Source of the DNA: Cohaesibacter sp.
GTDB lineage: Bacteria > Pseudomonadota > Alphaproteobacteria > Rhizobiales > Cohaesibacteraceae
Assembly: GCA_025800105.1 (NCBI GenBank)
Contig: JAOXSG010000102.1
Coordinates: 1 to 60,310, forward strand
DNA length: 60,310 nucleotides
Reading direction: 5' to 3'
The notes beneath the pieces are model-generated. The model was not told the origin of the DNA. It did no database searches and saw nothing but the letters and a program-made list of their open reading frames with translations. Numbering within the stretch: the stretch's first letter is position 1; every line of letters begins with the position of its first letter. The position numbers were made by a program, and so were the translations under genes. Of the stretch, positions 37,863 through 48,237 are shown piece after piece.

Positions 37863-40319
37863 TTAAAACAATCCACCTGTTGTGCCATCGCTCAAAGCCC
37901 GTTCGGCTTCCTGCGCGGAAATAGGCCGTCCCATATCCTCGGTAAATCCAATGACAGAATAACTATCGGGTGGCAGAGTCCCCGGCTTGAAGGCCTCCAT
38001 AATCACCCCGCCCTCTCCGGCGCTGGAACGCATACCTGTGCGCCGGTCAATAGGAATGAGCTGCAAGCCTTCTGGCACCTGAAACGGTTTCTTTGGCTTA
38101 TCAGCCAGCGCCACTTTCATGAAATCGGTAAAGATAGGCGCTGCCAATCCCCCCCCTGTTGAGCCTTTACCCATGGGCCGTGGCCGGTCATAGCCAACAT
38201 ATACCCCGACAACCAGATCAGGCGAATAGCCAACAAACCAGGCATCACGCTCATCATTGGTGGTTCCGGTCTTACCCGCAATCGGCTTGCCGACCTTGCG
38301 CACAACCGGCGCCGTTCCACGCAAGACAACCCCTTCCATCATCGAGGTAATTTGATAGGCGGTCATTGGGTCGAGCACTTGCTCGCGATTGTCCTCAACA
38401 AATGGCTCATCCTGACGGATCCAGCTTTGCGCATTACAGTCCGCACAAATGCGATGATCGTGGCGATAAATGGTCTTGCCATAGCGATCCTGAACCCGGT
38501 CGACAAAGGTCGGTGTAATCCGGCGTCCACCATTGGCCAACATGGAATAGGCGCTCGCCATGCGCATAATCGTTGTCTCGCCTGCCCCAAGAGACATGGA
38601 CAAGACGGGCATCAGATTGTCATAAATGCCAAAGCGATGCGCATATTCTGCCACCAAAGGCATGCCCATATCCTGTGCCAGACGCACTGTCATGACATTT
38701 CGGGATTTTTCAATACCAAGACGCAAAGTCGAGGGACCATAAAATTTGCCGCCATAATTCTGCGGACGCCAAATGCCTTGGCCACCTCCCTGATTGATCT
38801 CAACCGGCGCATCCATCACCACGCTGGACGGGGTATAGCCATTATCAAGCGCTGTGGCATAGACAAAAGGCTTGAAAGACGAGCCGGGCTGACGATAGGC
38901 CTGTGTCGCACGGTTAAACTGGCTTTGCGCATAGGAAAAGCCCCCGACAATGGCCTGCACACGCCCCGTATAGGGATCCATGGCAATCAAAGCGCCAGAG
39001 ACTTCCGGCACTTGCTGCAAACTATAGAGATTGCCCTCTTTTTTGCTCACATAAATCACATCACCGGCAGAGAGAATGTCAGAAACGGCCCGAACCGCCT
39101 TGCCCTTGCGCTCTCCGCTCATCCAACGCGCCCAGCTGACATCTTTAAGCGAGACAATCCCGGTTTCGCGCTCTGGCGCGACTTTTTTACCCGGCAGAAT
39201 TTCAGGACGAAGGCCAATAGCCGCTTCATTGGCACCTGCGGAAAGCACCACAGCCAAAGACCATTCTGGCACATCGCTCAAAGGCTCAATCGCAGCAAGC
39301 GCAGCGCCCCAATCTCCGCTGACATCAGATTGGGCAACAGGCCCGCGCCAGCCCTTTTTGCGATCAAAGGCAACCAGGCCTTTATGAAGCGCCTTGCGTG
39401 CCTCTTGCTGCAAGGTAACATCCAACGTGGTGCGAACGGACAAGCCGCCATTATAGAGCTTTTCCTGCCCAAATTTCTCATCAATCCAGCGGCGCACTTC
39501 CTCGGCAAAATAATCGGCGGCGAAAATCTGCGGGCCACGCTTACGCAATTTGACCTGCAAATCCATTGCTTTGGCCTTGTTGGCCTCTTCGACGCTGACA
39601 TAGCCATTATTGACCATCTGATCGATCACCCAATTGCGGCGCTCAATGGCTTTTTCCTTGCGGCGCAACGGATGGTAATTGTTCGGCGCTTTGGGCAAAG
39701 CTGCGAGATAGGCAATTTCGGCCAAGGTCAGCTCGTGAACGGATTTGTCAAAATAATGCAGAGCAGCGGAGCCAATGCCATAAGAGCCGATCCCAAAGAA
39801 AATCTCGTTCAGATATAATTCCAGAATCTCGTCCTTGGAAAAAGCCTGCTCAATGCGCATGGACAGCAAGGCTTCCTTGATTTTACGCTCATAAGATTGT
39901 TCAGAGCTCAAAAGAAAGTTTTTGGCCACCTGCTGCGTGATGGTCGAGGCCCCGACCTTGCGGCGATCCTTGCCAATATTCTTCACATTGGTCACGACAG
40001 CGCGGGCAATGCCGATAAAGTCCAGACCCGTATGGCGATAGAAATTCTTGTCTTCTGCTGAGAGAAAGGCATGTTTCACCCGATCAGGCATGGCCTGAAT
40101 GGGCAGAAATAAGCGTCTTTGCCGGGCATATTCTGCCATCAACTGACCGTCAGAGGCATGAATGCGGGTCATGACAGGCGGCTCATAATTGCGCAGCGCC
40201 GTAAAATCGGGCAACCCCGCCATCATGGATTGCAAAAACATATAAATGGCCAAAGCCACCACAATAAACAGAATAGACCCTGCGGCAAAAAGAAAGCCGA
40301 AGAAACGCCAAATTACCAT
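37863..40319 (-). CDS. mrcA: Penicillin-binding protein 1A (glycosyltransferase/transpeptidase)
   Basis: A bifunctional class A PBP that polymerises and cross-links peptidoglycan. At 818 residues it has an N-terminal membrane anchor (residues 7-31), a GT51 domain with catalytic Glu89 (SAEDKNFYRHTG) and QQVAKNFLL, then an OB-like region and the transpeptidase with SSFK (GSSFKPF), SRN and KTGTTN motifs. The C-terminal region ends in a Gly/Ser/Thr-rich tail. It lies between amiC and prfB on the minus strand, a conserved cell-wall block in related bacteria. The start is the ATG at 40319. Confidence 0.96.
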   Translation of the reverse strand: MVIWRFFGFLFAAGSILFIVVALAIYMFLQSMMAGLPDFTALRNYEPPVMTRIHASDGQLMAEYARQRRLFLPIQAMPDRVKHAFLSAEDKNFYRHTGLDFIGIARAVVTNVKNIGKDRRKVGASTITQQVAKNFLLSSEQSYERKIKEALLSMRIEQAFSKDEILELYLNEIFFGIGSYGIGSAALHYFDKSVHELTLAEIAYLAALPKAPNNYHPLRRKEKAIERRNWVIDQMVNNGYVSVEEANKAKAMDLQVKLRKRGPQIFAADYFAEEVRRWIDEKFGQEKLYNGGLSVRTTLDVTLQQEARKALHKGLVAFDRKKGWRGPVAQSDVSGDWGAALAAIEPLSDVPEWSLAVVLSAGANEAAIGLRPEILPGKKVAPERETGIVSLKDVSWARWMSGERKGKAVRAVSDILSAGDVIYVSKKEGNLYSLQQVPEVSGALIAMDPYTGRVQAIVGGFSYAQSQFNRATQAYRQPGSSFKPFVYATALDNGYTPSSVVMDAPVEINQGGGQGIWRPQNYGGKFYGPSTLRLGIEKSRNVMTVRLAQDMGMPLVAEYAHRFGIYDNLMPVLSMSLGAGETTIMRMASAYSMLANGGRRITPTFVDRVQDRYGKTIYRHDHRICADCNAQSWIRQDEPFVEDNREQVLDPMTAYQITSMMEGVVLRGTAPVVRKVGKPIAGKTGTTNDERDAWFVGYSPDLVVGVYVGYDRPRPMGKGSTGGGLAAPIFTDFMKVALADKPKKPFQVPEGLQLIPIDRRTGMRSSAGEGGVIMEAFKPGTLPPDSYSVIGFTEDMGRPISAQEAERALSDGTTGGLF

Positions 40320-40606
40320 ATCTGTCCTTACATCCTGTCTTTGGGATTAGACCCCGGCCCCATGGAATAGACCATATAAGGCACAAACCATATAAAGGGA
40401 ATCAACCAAGCCATTTGTGCGACTTTATACCTGTTCCAAGCCAACCCAAAGCATTGAGAACAGAAAAATAAGCCGATCCCCTAAAAAGGACCACTTCATC
40501 TCACACACATGCAGGCACCAATATGCACATGAAATAGGGCATCAATATGGGCAAGGCATGATGATGGGTGCATCAGCAAAAATGGATATAGCCAAATCAA
40601 TCTGTT

Positions 40607-41884
40607 TCATTGGTCAGCCCCCAAAGATCCGCGCTTGGCAAAGAAGCGCTGCACCGAAGTGACAATAGAACGAATGGCCTTGTCCTGCCAAAGCTTGGAG
40701 GTCAGCTCAACCTGATCCTGTTTGTTGGACAAGAAGCCAAGTTCAAGCAAAACGCTGGGAATATCGGGCGCTTTCAGCACACGAAACCCGGCAGAACGCG
40801 CTGGCGTCTTGGACATATGAACAGATTGTTCCAAAGCCCCAACGAGCGTGCGAGAATAAAGTGCGGAATGATTGGCTGTTTCCCGCCGCGTTAAGCTGAT
40901 CAGAATATCGGCCACCACATCGTCTTCATCCTCAATTTGCATCCCTGCCAGCAAATCGGAGCGGTTCTCGCGCTGGGCCAAACCTGCCGAGACCTGATCT
41001 GAGGCACGGTCTGACAGAGTATAGACCGTTGCACCGCGCACATAGCGCTCGCGAACGGAATCGGCATGAATGGAAATGAACAAATCCGCATTGCGAGACT
41101 GCGCAAAAGCAACCCTTCCACCCAAAGATACGAATTTATCGCTCTCACGGGTCAAGACCACATCAACACCGGCCTTGGCCTCAAGATGTTTTTTGAGAAG
41201 TTTGGCAAATCTGAGCACCAAGACACTTTCCTGAACACCATTGGCGGATACAGCGCCGGTATCAATGCCGCCATGTCCGGGATCCAGAACGACGACAGGC
41301 CGCCCGCTCTTTTGTCTTGCGCGCGGTGTGGGCACCGAACTGACCAGCCTGCTTTTCTCGGCCCGCTCTCCCTCAGGCCCAATATGCAAAACATCTTGCA
41401 ACGCCTGTCCAACAAAGGCTTGCTCGCTCACTGCCTCCAATTCGACCACAGCCCGTGCCGGATTGCCATCAACGGAAGGCAATCCAAAAGCTTTGGCAAT
41501 TCTGGCTGGCCCTTTGAGATCCAAGACAACGCGCGAGCGGCTTTCATTGATCACACCAAAACGGAAATTGCTCACAAGGCCCCGCTCAACCTGTGCAATG
41601 CCTTGGGCCATTTCAAAGGAAACCGCGGGCAAATCCATCACCAGACGATAGGGTTTTTGCAACAAAAAGACAGTGAATGGCAGCGGGCGGGAGAGATCCA
41701 GCACAAAGCGGGCCTGCTTGGCATCCCCTGCTGTGCGCGCAGCACTGACATGAATTTGAGATTGGGCTTGCATGCCAGCCTCATCTTGCTGCGCTCTCTC
41801 TTGTGCTACAGCAAAAAGACTGCTTGCAACAAGCCAGATCAAGGCAAGGCCCCAAAGGCCAAATGTTTTCACTCTTTCATTCAT
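40607..41884 (-). CDS. amiC: N-acetylmuramoyl-L-alanine amidase, AMIN plus Amidase_3
   Basis: A periplasmic zinc amidase that splits septal peptidoglycan. The 425 residues comprise a signal peptide (LWGLALIWLVASSLFAVA), an AMIN domain that targets it to the septum (about 40-165), and an Amidase_3 domain starting at VVVLDPGHGGIDTGA. Zinc and catalytic residues are in DPGHGG, ESVL, SIHADS and LLELGFLSN. It precedes mrcA, after a gap of 287 bases in which I see nothing gene-like. The start is the ATG at 41884. Confidence 0.94.
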   Translation of the reverse strand: MNERVKTFGLWGLALIWLVASSLFAVAQERAQQDEAGMQAQSQIHVSAARTAGDAKQARFVLDLSRPLPFTVFLLQKPYRLVMDLPAVSFEMAQGIAQVERGLVSNFRFGVINESRSRVVLDLKGPARIAKAFGLPSVDGNPARAVVELEAVSEQAFVGQALQDVLHIGPEGERAEKSRLVSSVPTPRARQKSGRPVVVLDPGHGGIDTGAVSANGVQESVLVLRFAKLLKKHLEAKAGVDVVLTRESDKFVSLGGRVAFAQSRNADLFISIHADSVRERYVRGATVYTLSDRASDQVSAGLAQRENRSDLLAGMQIEDEDDVVADILISLTRRETANHSALYSRTLVGALEQSVHMSKTPARSAGFRVLKAPDIPSVLLELGFLSNKQDQVELTSKLWQDKAIRSIVTSVQRFFAKRGSLGADQ

Positions 41885-42654
41885 TTGGATAAAACCGAAC
41901 CACGCAATCCGCTCTCATGTCCATCATACAGCTCATGACAATATGAGCCACTGGTTAACCCCTTCTTGATAACAAAGAGCTATATAAAAGTGAGGGAAGC
42001 ACAAAGCAATTGCCAACTGACAATCGTATTTTTTATGGTTCATCAAACAGTTGGGCTTGCATATCGCTTTATGGATCCCTACAAAGACAGATGAGTTTAT
42101 ATTTCTAGGAGACCCCGATTCGGCTTTTTGCATTTGCTCTGACTGGCAAAATCCAGTGAGGAGTCAGGACGTTACCCTGAGCGAGACTGTTAGGCCCATC
42201 TCTTTGTGATGCAGGACCAACCCCTCGCCTCTCCCGGCAAAGCCAATTGAGACCGGCCCTTGAAAGAAACCGAACTCATGCACAATCAGTCATGGTAACA
42301 GGAGTTATCCCAAAACCATTTGTCTGATTATCAGATTTTTCGCTTTGCAGCCTCCTCAAAAAGGAATGGATGACAAAGCCAGTTGAGAGTTTGCTGTCAG
42401 CACATTGTGAGGGCAGTTATAGAAATTGAAACAAGAGGATCCGGCTCTACCATGCGCCATTGCCTTTCAAACAGGATCGAGAGCAAGTTGTCAGCCTCAT
42501 TGCTGGCCTTTGCCGATCTTGTATGCATGTGCTTCGCAGGTATGACAAAAACCGGGTCGTCATCAGACAAAAGCGATGAAGCGCGAACCTGCCGAGTGCT
42601 GGACTCACCAGCCAGAACGGTTGTCGGCGCGCGTCGTCGTGGAGACTTTTCCCT
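41885..42654. other. 770-bp gene-free region between amiC and rne (rne leader)
   Basis: Divergent amiC and rne share this stretch. A long untranslated leader is known to autoregulate RNase E in E. coli, so much of this may be the rne 5' UTR. Visible structure includes a stem-forming CTGACTGG ... AGTCAG pair near 42137-42170 and the palindrome TCTGATTATCAGA (42323-42335) followed by T residues. Short open frames exist on both strands but none looks coding. Confidence 0.5.
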
Positions 42655-45216
42655 ATGGCAAATCAAATGCTCGTTGATGCGACGCACCCGGAAGAAACCC
42701 GGGTTGTTGTCGTACGCGGCAGTCGTGTTGAAGAATTCGACTTCGAGTCCGCCAATCGCAAACAATTGCGTGGCAATATCTATCTAGCCAAAGTCACCCG
42801 CGTGGAGCCATCGCTTCAGGCGGCCTTTGTCGATTATGGCGGCAACCGCCATGGTTTTCTTGCCTTCAGCGAGATCCACCCGGATTATTACCAAATTCCG
42901 GTTGCTGATCGTCAGGCCCTTTTGGAAGAAGAACAGGGTGACGACAGCGACAATACAGAGACGTCTGATAACAATGATCAGGACCAACCCGCAAAAGCGG
43001 CAAAAAGCGCTGATGAAGACAGCGTTTCAGCCAGTGCGCAAGACGATGCGGACACAGATGCTGACGATGCCAATGATGAAAATGGCGACAGCGTAGAGCA
43101 GGTTGGTGCGGAAGATGCGATGGAAGAAGTGCCAGAGCGCGCAAGCCGTCGTCGTACCCGTCAGTATAAAATTCAGGAAGTTATCAAACGCCGCCAGATC
43201 CTTCTGGTTCAGGTGGTCAAAGAAGAGCGCGGCAACAAGGGTGCCGCTCTGACCACTTATCTGTCTTTGGCTGGTCGTTATTCCGTCTTGATGCCAAACA
43301 CTGCACGCGGTGGCGGCATTTCTCGCAAAATCACCAATGTGACAGATAGAAAGCGCCTGAAAAAAATCGCCTCTGAACTGGATGTCGCAGATGGCATGGG
43401 CGTTATCCTGCGCACGGCTGGCGCCTCACGCACCAAGGCCGAAATCAAGCGTGATTTCGAATATCTGCTGCGCCTTTGGGAAAATGTCCGGGATCTGACC
43501 TTACAATCCGCTGCGCCTTTGCTGGTTTATGAGGAAGGATCGCTGATCAAGCGCTCCATTCGCGATCTCTATAACAAGGATATCGAGCAGGTACTGGTGT
43601 CTGGCGAAGATGGCTATCGTGAGGCCAAGGACTTCATGCGCATGCTGATGCCAAGCCATGCCAAGAATGTTCAGCCCTATCGCGAAGAACAGCCGATTTT
43701 TACCCGTTTTGGTATTGAGCCGCAGCTTGATGCAATGTTCTCGCCGCAAGTCACGCTCAAATCCGGTGGCTATATTGTTATTGACCAAACCGAGGCTCTT
43801 GTCTCTATTGATGTCAATTCCGGTCGTTCGACGCGCGAACATAATATTGAAGATACTGCCCTTTCTACCAATCTGGAAGCGGCGGAAGAAATCTCTCGCC
43901 AATTGCGCTTACGTGATTTGGCTGGCCTTGTTGTCATTGATTTCATTGATATGGAAGAGAAGCGCAACAATCGGGCCGTTGAAAAACGTCTGAAAGATTG
44001 CCTGAAATCTGATCGCGCCCGCATTCAGGTGGGACGCATTTCCCATTTCGGCCTGATGGAAATGTCACGTCAGCGTATCCGCACAGGTGTGCTGGAAAGC
44101 ACCATGGATCCCTGCCCGCATTGCCATGGCACAGGCCATGTGCGTGCGGCAGCCTCTGTCGCCCTTTTGGTGCTGCGGACCATTGAAGACCATTTGCTGC
44201 GCGGTGTTGCCCATCATTTGCTGGTTAAAACCCGCACCAATGTTGCGCTTTATATCCTCAATCAGAAACGCCAGAATCTGGCCGAGCTTGAATTGCGCTT
44301 TGGCATCAGCATCACCATTGAGGTGGAAGAAAATCTGGAAGGCAAGCATCTGGAAATCGAGCGGGGTGAACCGCTGACCAAACCTGTTGCTCCGACCCAG
44401 ACCGTTTCAATGCTGACCACAGATCGACTGGATAGCGAAGAGAGTGACGAAGAAGACGAGCGTGGCGAACAGGAAAGCGAATCCAGTTCCAAAAAACGCC
44501 GCCGTCGTCGTCGTCGCAAAAAATCCTCCTCGGCTCAGGATGCGCAGAACGAAACTACCTCTGATGATGAGAATGCAGACGATCTGTCTGATGGCGATGA
44601 GAATGAGGCGCAAGACGCCTTGGACGACGACAAAGACGAGCGCCCAAGAAAAAGCCGTCGCCGTGGTCGGCGCGGCGGTCGTCGCAATCGTCGCAATCGC
44701 AACGACAATGATGCAGAGAGAAGCGAAAACGAAAGCGACAGTGAAGCAGATGCAGACGCTGTCGCAGCTGAGGCAACAGACACATCACCTGAAGCCGATG
44801 CTGACAATGTTGCCAATGCTGAGGCTCCACAGGAAAGTGACAGCGAGACAAGCGCCGAGCCTGCACAAACTGACAGCGCCGCTGCACCACAAGGACAGTC
44901 TGTAACAGATTCTGATTCTTCGGAATCTGAGGCAAAGCCGGAAGCTGATACCGAGACAGAGGCTGCAAGTGATGGCCCGGTTGCGGCTGACAGCTCTGAA
45001 AACGCTGAAGTCTCACCCTCCTCGGCCCCTGCACCAGAAGTAAAATCTGCTCCGGTGTCACTGGAAGACACACAGCAAGAGCTGTCAGAGGTAGTTGCAG
45101 AGGTCAGTGCTCCTGAAGAGGTTGCGCAGCCTGCGCCAGAAGAGAAAAAAGAAGAGAAAAAAGAAGAGCCTCCTCGCCCCAAACGGACGGGCTGGTGGAG
45201 CCGCGGGTTTCTTTAA
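42655..45216 (+). CDS. rne: Ribonuclease E
   Basis: RNase E is the main mRNA decay and rRNA-processing endonuclease and the degradosome scaffold. The 853-residue product has an S1 domain interrupted after residue 85 by an acidic insert of about 80 residues, typical of alphaproteobacteria. The catalytic aspartates lie in SIDVNSGR (Asp386) and IDFIDM (429-432), and the zinc link CPHC is at 487-490. The C-terminal half is disordered, with Arg-rich RNA-binding blocks (KKRRRRRRRKK, SRRRGRRGGRRNRR) and acidic stretches. The last residues RTGWWSRGFL resemble the C-terminal PNPase-binding motif described in Caulobacter RNase E. A GGAGAC ribosome site precedes the ATG. Confidence 0.96.
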   Translation: MANQMLVDATHPEETRVVVVRGSRVEEFDFESANRKQLRGNIYLAKVTRVEPSLQAAFVDYGGNRHGFLAFSEIHPDYYQIPVADRQALLEEEQGDDSDNTETSDNNDQDQPAKAAKSADEDSVSASAQDDADTDADDANDENGDSVEQVGAEDAMEEVPERASRRRTRQYKIQEVIKRRQILLVQVVKEERGNKGAALTTYLSLAGRYSVLMPNTARGGGISRKITNVTDRKRLKKIASELDVADGMGVILRTAGASRTKAEIKRDFEYLLRLWENVRDLTLQSAAPLLVYEEGSLIKRSIRDLYNKDIEQVLVSGEDGYREAKDFMRMLMPSHAKNVQPYREEQPIFTRFGIEPQLDAMFSPQVTLKSGGYIVIDQTEALVSIDVNSGRSTREHNIEDTALSTNLEAAEEISRQLRLRDLAGLVVIDFIDMEEKRNNRAVEKRLKDCLKSDRARIQVGRISHFGLMEMSRQRIRTGVLESTMDPCPHCHGTGHVRAAASVALLVLRTIEDHLLRGVAHHLLVKTRTNVALYILNQKRQNLAELELRFGISITIEVEENLEGKHLEIERGEPLTKPVAPTQTVSMLTTDRLDSEESDEEDERGEQESESSSKKRRRRRRRKKSSSAQDAQNETTSDDENADDLSDGDENEAQDALDDDKDERPRKSRRRGRRGGRRNRRNRNDNDAERSENESDSEADADAVAAEATDTSPEADADNVANAEAPQESDSETSAEPAQTDSAAAPQGQSVTDSDSSESEAKPEADTETEAASDGPVAADSSENAEVSPSSAPAPEVKSAPVSLEDTQQELSEVVAEVSAPEEVAQPAPEEKKEEKKEEPPRPKRTGWWSRGFL

Positions 45217-45236
45217 ACTCTGCTTTTGATCAATAT

Positions 45237-45274
45237 AAAAAGCCGCCCCGAACTCTCGGAGCGGCTTTTTTTTT
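45237..45274. terminator. Terminator between rne and the aminotransferase gene
   Basis: An AGCCGC/GCGGCT stem with one internal mismatch and inner pairs CCGA/TCGG, flanked by AAAA upstream and nine T downstream (45266-45274). The genes on either side converge. Confidence 0.88.
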
Positions 45275-45299
45275 CATAAAAGCTTAAATTATCAGACCC

Positions 45300-46451
45300 T
45301 TAGCCTAGCCAAGTGCCCAGACGTTTAACCGCTTCTTGCATCGCGCCATATGTCCCGGCAAAGGACAATCGCACATAATGATGGCCAAGCTTTGGATCAA
45401 AATCAGCCCCCGGCGTGATGGCCACCTTGGCCTCCTCTAGTGATTTTTTGGCAAAATCCATGGAATCGTCTGTCAGACTGGACACATCGCAATAGACATA
45501 AAACGCCCCATCCATGGGCAGGAAATTGCCCAAACCGATTTTTGGCAATTCCGCCATCAAAAGATCGCGATTTTTGGCATAGCCTTGTTTGATCACTTCC
45601 AGCTCATCTGTCGCATCAAAGGCTGCAATGGCAGCCACTTGCGAGATCATAGGCGCGGAAATATACAGGCTCTGTCCCAAGCATTCGACCGAGCGCAAGG
45701 CTTTTTCTGGCAAGACCATCCAGCCAATCCGCCAGCCGGTCATGCAATAATATTTGGAAAAAGAATTGATGATCACCACATTTGGTGAATAGCGAAGCGC
45801 GCATTCGGGCTTCATGCCATAATCCAGACCGTGATAAATTTCATCAGAAATGAACCAGATCCCCAATTCCTCACAGGTCTCAATCACCGCCTGCAACGCC
45901 TCTGGCTTCATGATTGTGCCGGATGGATTGGCAGGGCTGGCAATCAGAACGCCCTTGATCGGGCTTTTGGCATGAGCGGCACGAATGGCGTCAGGTGTCA
46001 GGCACCAGCGATCCTGCGCTTTTGTCGCCAGCTCCACCACCTCAAGCCCCAAGGCTCCAAGAATATTGCGATAGGCGGGATAGCCGGGCGTTGGCAAAAT
46101 GACACGGTCTCCCGCTTCAAACAAAGCCAGAAAAGACAGATTGAAGCCAGCACTTGATCCTGTTGTCACAGCAATGCGTTCAGGCGAGATTTCCAGACCA
46201 TGATGAGAGGCATAATAAGCTGCAATTGCCTCGCGCAAAGCGCGCAAACCCAAAGCATCGGTATAGCCAATTCGGCCATCTCTTAGCGCCTTTGCCGCAG
46301 CATCGCGCACGCTTTGGGGGGCTGGCGCACCGGGTTGACCAACCTCCATATGCACCACATCCTGCCCTGCCGCTTCCAAACGATTGGCTGCGGCCATGAC
46401 ATCCATAGCCAGAAAAGGCTGAATAGCCCCGCGATTTGACGTGGTTAGCAT
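45300..46451 (-). CDS. Pyridoxal phosphate-dependent aminotransferase (class I/II)
   Basis: A 383-residue fold-type I aminotransferase. Features are SSAGFNLSFLALF, PGYPAYRNILGALG, the ASPANPSGT loop, DEIYHGLDYG, and the PLP lysine in NSFSKYYCMTGWRIGW. Substrate cannot be fixed from sequence; aspartate- or alanine-type activity is plausible. I chose the ATG at 46451, which follows AAAGGA, over a GTG seven codons upstream. It is divergent from the M48 protease gene. Confidence 0.9.
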   Translation of the reverse strand: MLTTSNRGAIQPFLAMDVMAAANRLEAAGQDVVHMEVGQPGAPAPQSVRDAAAKALRDGRIGYTDALGLRALREAIAAYYASHHGLEISPERIAVTTGSSAGFNLSFLALFEAGDRVILPTPGYPAYRNILGALGLEVVELATKAQDRWCLTPDAIRAAHAKSPIKGVLIASPANPSGTIMKPEALQAVIETCEELGIWFISDEIYHGLDYGMKPECALRYSPNVVIINSFSKYYCMTGWRIGWMVLPEKALRSVECLGQSLYISAPMISQVAAIAAFDATDELEVIKQGYAKNRDLLMAELPKIGLGNFLPMDGAFYVYCDVSSLTDDSMDFAKKSLEEAKVAITPGADFDPKLGHHYVRLSFAGTYGAMQEAVKRLGTWLG

Positions 46452-46642
46452 TGCTTTTTCCTTTACACACACGATCCCTGTGCCACATTTTCACCTTGCT
46501 GTGTTGCCATGAGTGGACATACAGTCATGCTCGTTGGGCAAAGGCAAAAGACGACCAGCGAAAGCCGGCAAAAGGCAGGGGATCAAACCAGATGGTTGAC
46601 ATAACAGACATTCGCCAACTTGGCAAAGCGTGCAACAAAAGG

Positions 46643-48043
46643 ATGTCCCGTTTCGCACATGGCGTTATGCCGCGCGCATTTGTCAAAAAAAGCCTGTCCA
46701 TTTGCCTTGCTGCCACCATTGGCCTGACATCCTCGGCCATATGGCAACCGGCAGACGCGCAAGGGCGCAAAATCCGTCTGGTGCGCGATGCCGAGACAGA
46801 GGCCTTGATTCGTGATTATGCCAAACCGATTTTCAAAGCAGCAGGCTTGAAACCACGCAATGTGCGCATTCACCTGATCAATGATTCCCGCTTCAATGCC
46901 TTTGTGGTCGATTCCAAACGCATGTTCATCAATACAGGCACGCTGATCGCAGCTCAAAGCCCCAATGAAGTGATTGGCGTGATTGCCCATGAAACCGGGC
47001 ATATTGCAGGAGGGCATTTGATCCGCTTGCGCCAAGCGATGAAAGAGGCGCAAACCATTGCCGCCATCACCATGTTGCTGGGCGTGGGCGCAGCAGCAGC
47101 AGGGGCTGCCACCCGCCAGCATGGCGCAGCGCAAGCAGGCAGTGCCATTGCCAGCTCAGCCCCGGCACTGGCCCGGCGCACCTTTTTATCCTATGCCCGC
47201 ACAGAGGAAATTGCCGCCGACCGCGCGGCCTATCGCTATCTGGAGCGCACAGGTCAATCCAGCAAAGGTATGCTGACCACCTTTGAGCGCTTTGCCAACC
47301 AGACCATGTTTTCTGGTGCGCATATCGACCCCTATCTGCAATCGCATCCCTTGCCGCGTGATCGCATAAGCCAGCTTGAGAGACTGGCCAAGAAAAGCCG
47401 CAATTACAACAAGAAAGACAGCCAAAGCTTGAGCTTTCGCCATGCCATGGTCAAGGCAAAGCTTGCCGCTTTCACCCAAAATGCCAAACGGGTTTTGCGC
47501 AAATATAAGGGCAATGACATGCCCTCTCTTTATGCCCGTGCCATCACCACCTACCGGCTTGGCAACCATCGCAAAGCTTTGCGGCAGGTGGATGGGCTGT
47601 TGGCCAAACAACCCAACAATGCCTATTTCTGGGAATTGAAGGGTCAAATTCTGCTGGAGACCGGATCTGGTGCCAAAGCCATAGCTCCTTTGAACAAAGC
47701 GGTCGCCTTAAAACCTGATATACCGCTTTTTCGTGTGATGTTGGGTCAGGCCATCGTCTCCAGCGGCAGCCGCGCCAATTATAAACAGGCCATCAGCCAT
47801 TTGCGGCGCGGCCTGCAAAAAGACCCGGATCTGGCAATCGGCTATCGCTTTCTTGCCCAAGCCTATGACGCGCTTGGAAACAGAGCAGAAGCAGAGCTGG
47901 CAACCGCCAATGGCTATTTTGCCTCAGGCGATATCAGAGCCGCCAAATCCCTTGCAAAACGCGCCAAGACAAAACTGAAACGCGGCAGTCCCTCCTGGCT
48001 GCAAGCCGAGGATATCCTGCTCTATAAACAGCCCAAAATCTGA
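46643..48043 (+). CDS. M48 family metalloprotease with TPR domain (BepA-like)
   Basis: A periplasmic zinc protease likely involved in outer-membrane protein quality control. From 46643 it has 466 residues: a long signal peptide (core LSICLAATIGLTSSAI, cleavage near ADAQG), an M48 catalytic domain with HETGH and an EEIAADRAAYRYL third-ligand region, a Gly/Ala-rich loop segment, and C-terminal TPR repeats (about residues 290-450). The layout matches BepA (YfgC). The start is uncertain: ATG codons at 46592, 46643 and 46667 are all possible. A DsbA-like gene follows in the same direction after about 195 bases. Confidence 0.88.
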   Translation: MSRFAHGVMPRAFVKKSLSICLAATIGLTSSAIWQPADAQGRKIRLVRDAETEALIRDYAKPIFKAAGLKPRNVRIHLINDSRFNAFVVDSKRMFINTGTLIAAQSPNEVIGVIAHETGHIAGGHLIRLRQAMKEAQTIAAITMLLGVGAAAAGAATRQHGAAQAGSAIASSAPALARRTFLSYARTEEIAADRAAYRYLERTGQSSKGMLTTFERFANQTMFSGAHIDPYLQSHPLPRDRISQLERLAKKSRNYNKKDSQSLSFRHAMVKAKLAAFTQNAKRVLRKYKGNDMPSLYARAITTYRLGNHRKALRQVDGLLAKQPNNAYFWELKGQILLETGSGAKAIAPLNKAVALKPDIPLFRVMLGQAIVSSGSRANYKQAISHLRRGLQKDPDLAIGYRFLAQAYDALGNRAEAELATANGYFASGDIRAAKSLAKRAKTKLKRGSPSWLQAEDILLYKQPKI

Positions 48044-48237
48044 TGACAGGACAAGTTTCACACTCTCAAGCAGATTGAGAAAAAGCCGCTTATGCGACAG
48101 ACCGTCACAATTTGGTGAAAGCCAAGCTTTGCGCAAGCCAAGACAAACGCTTTTCGCTATTGTGAGCCAAAGTAATTTTGACACAATCAGCCAGACCCTA
48201 TCTCAAAAGGCTGATGATAGATTCCAAGGATCCTGCC

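Noticed and set aside
38352-39818. Long plus-strand open frame (488 codons)
   Set aside because: Antisense to mrcA; no recognisable domain.
42383-42787. 134-codon frame overlapping the rne start
   Set aside because: It reads out of frame into rne, has no ribosome site and an unusual Cys/Ser composition; probably leader RNA.
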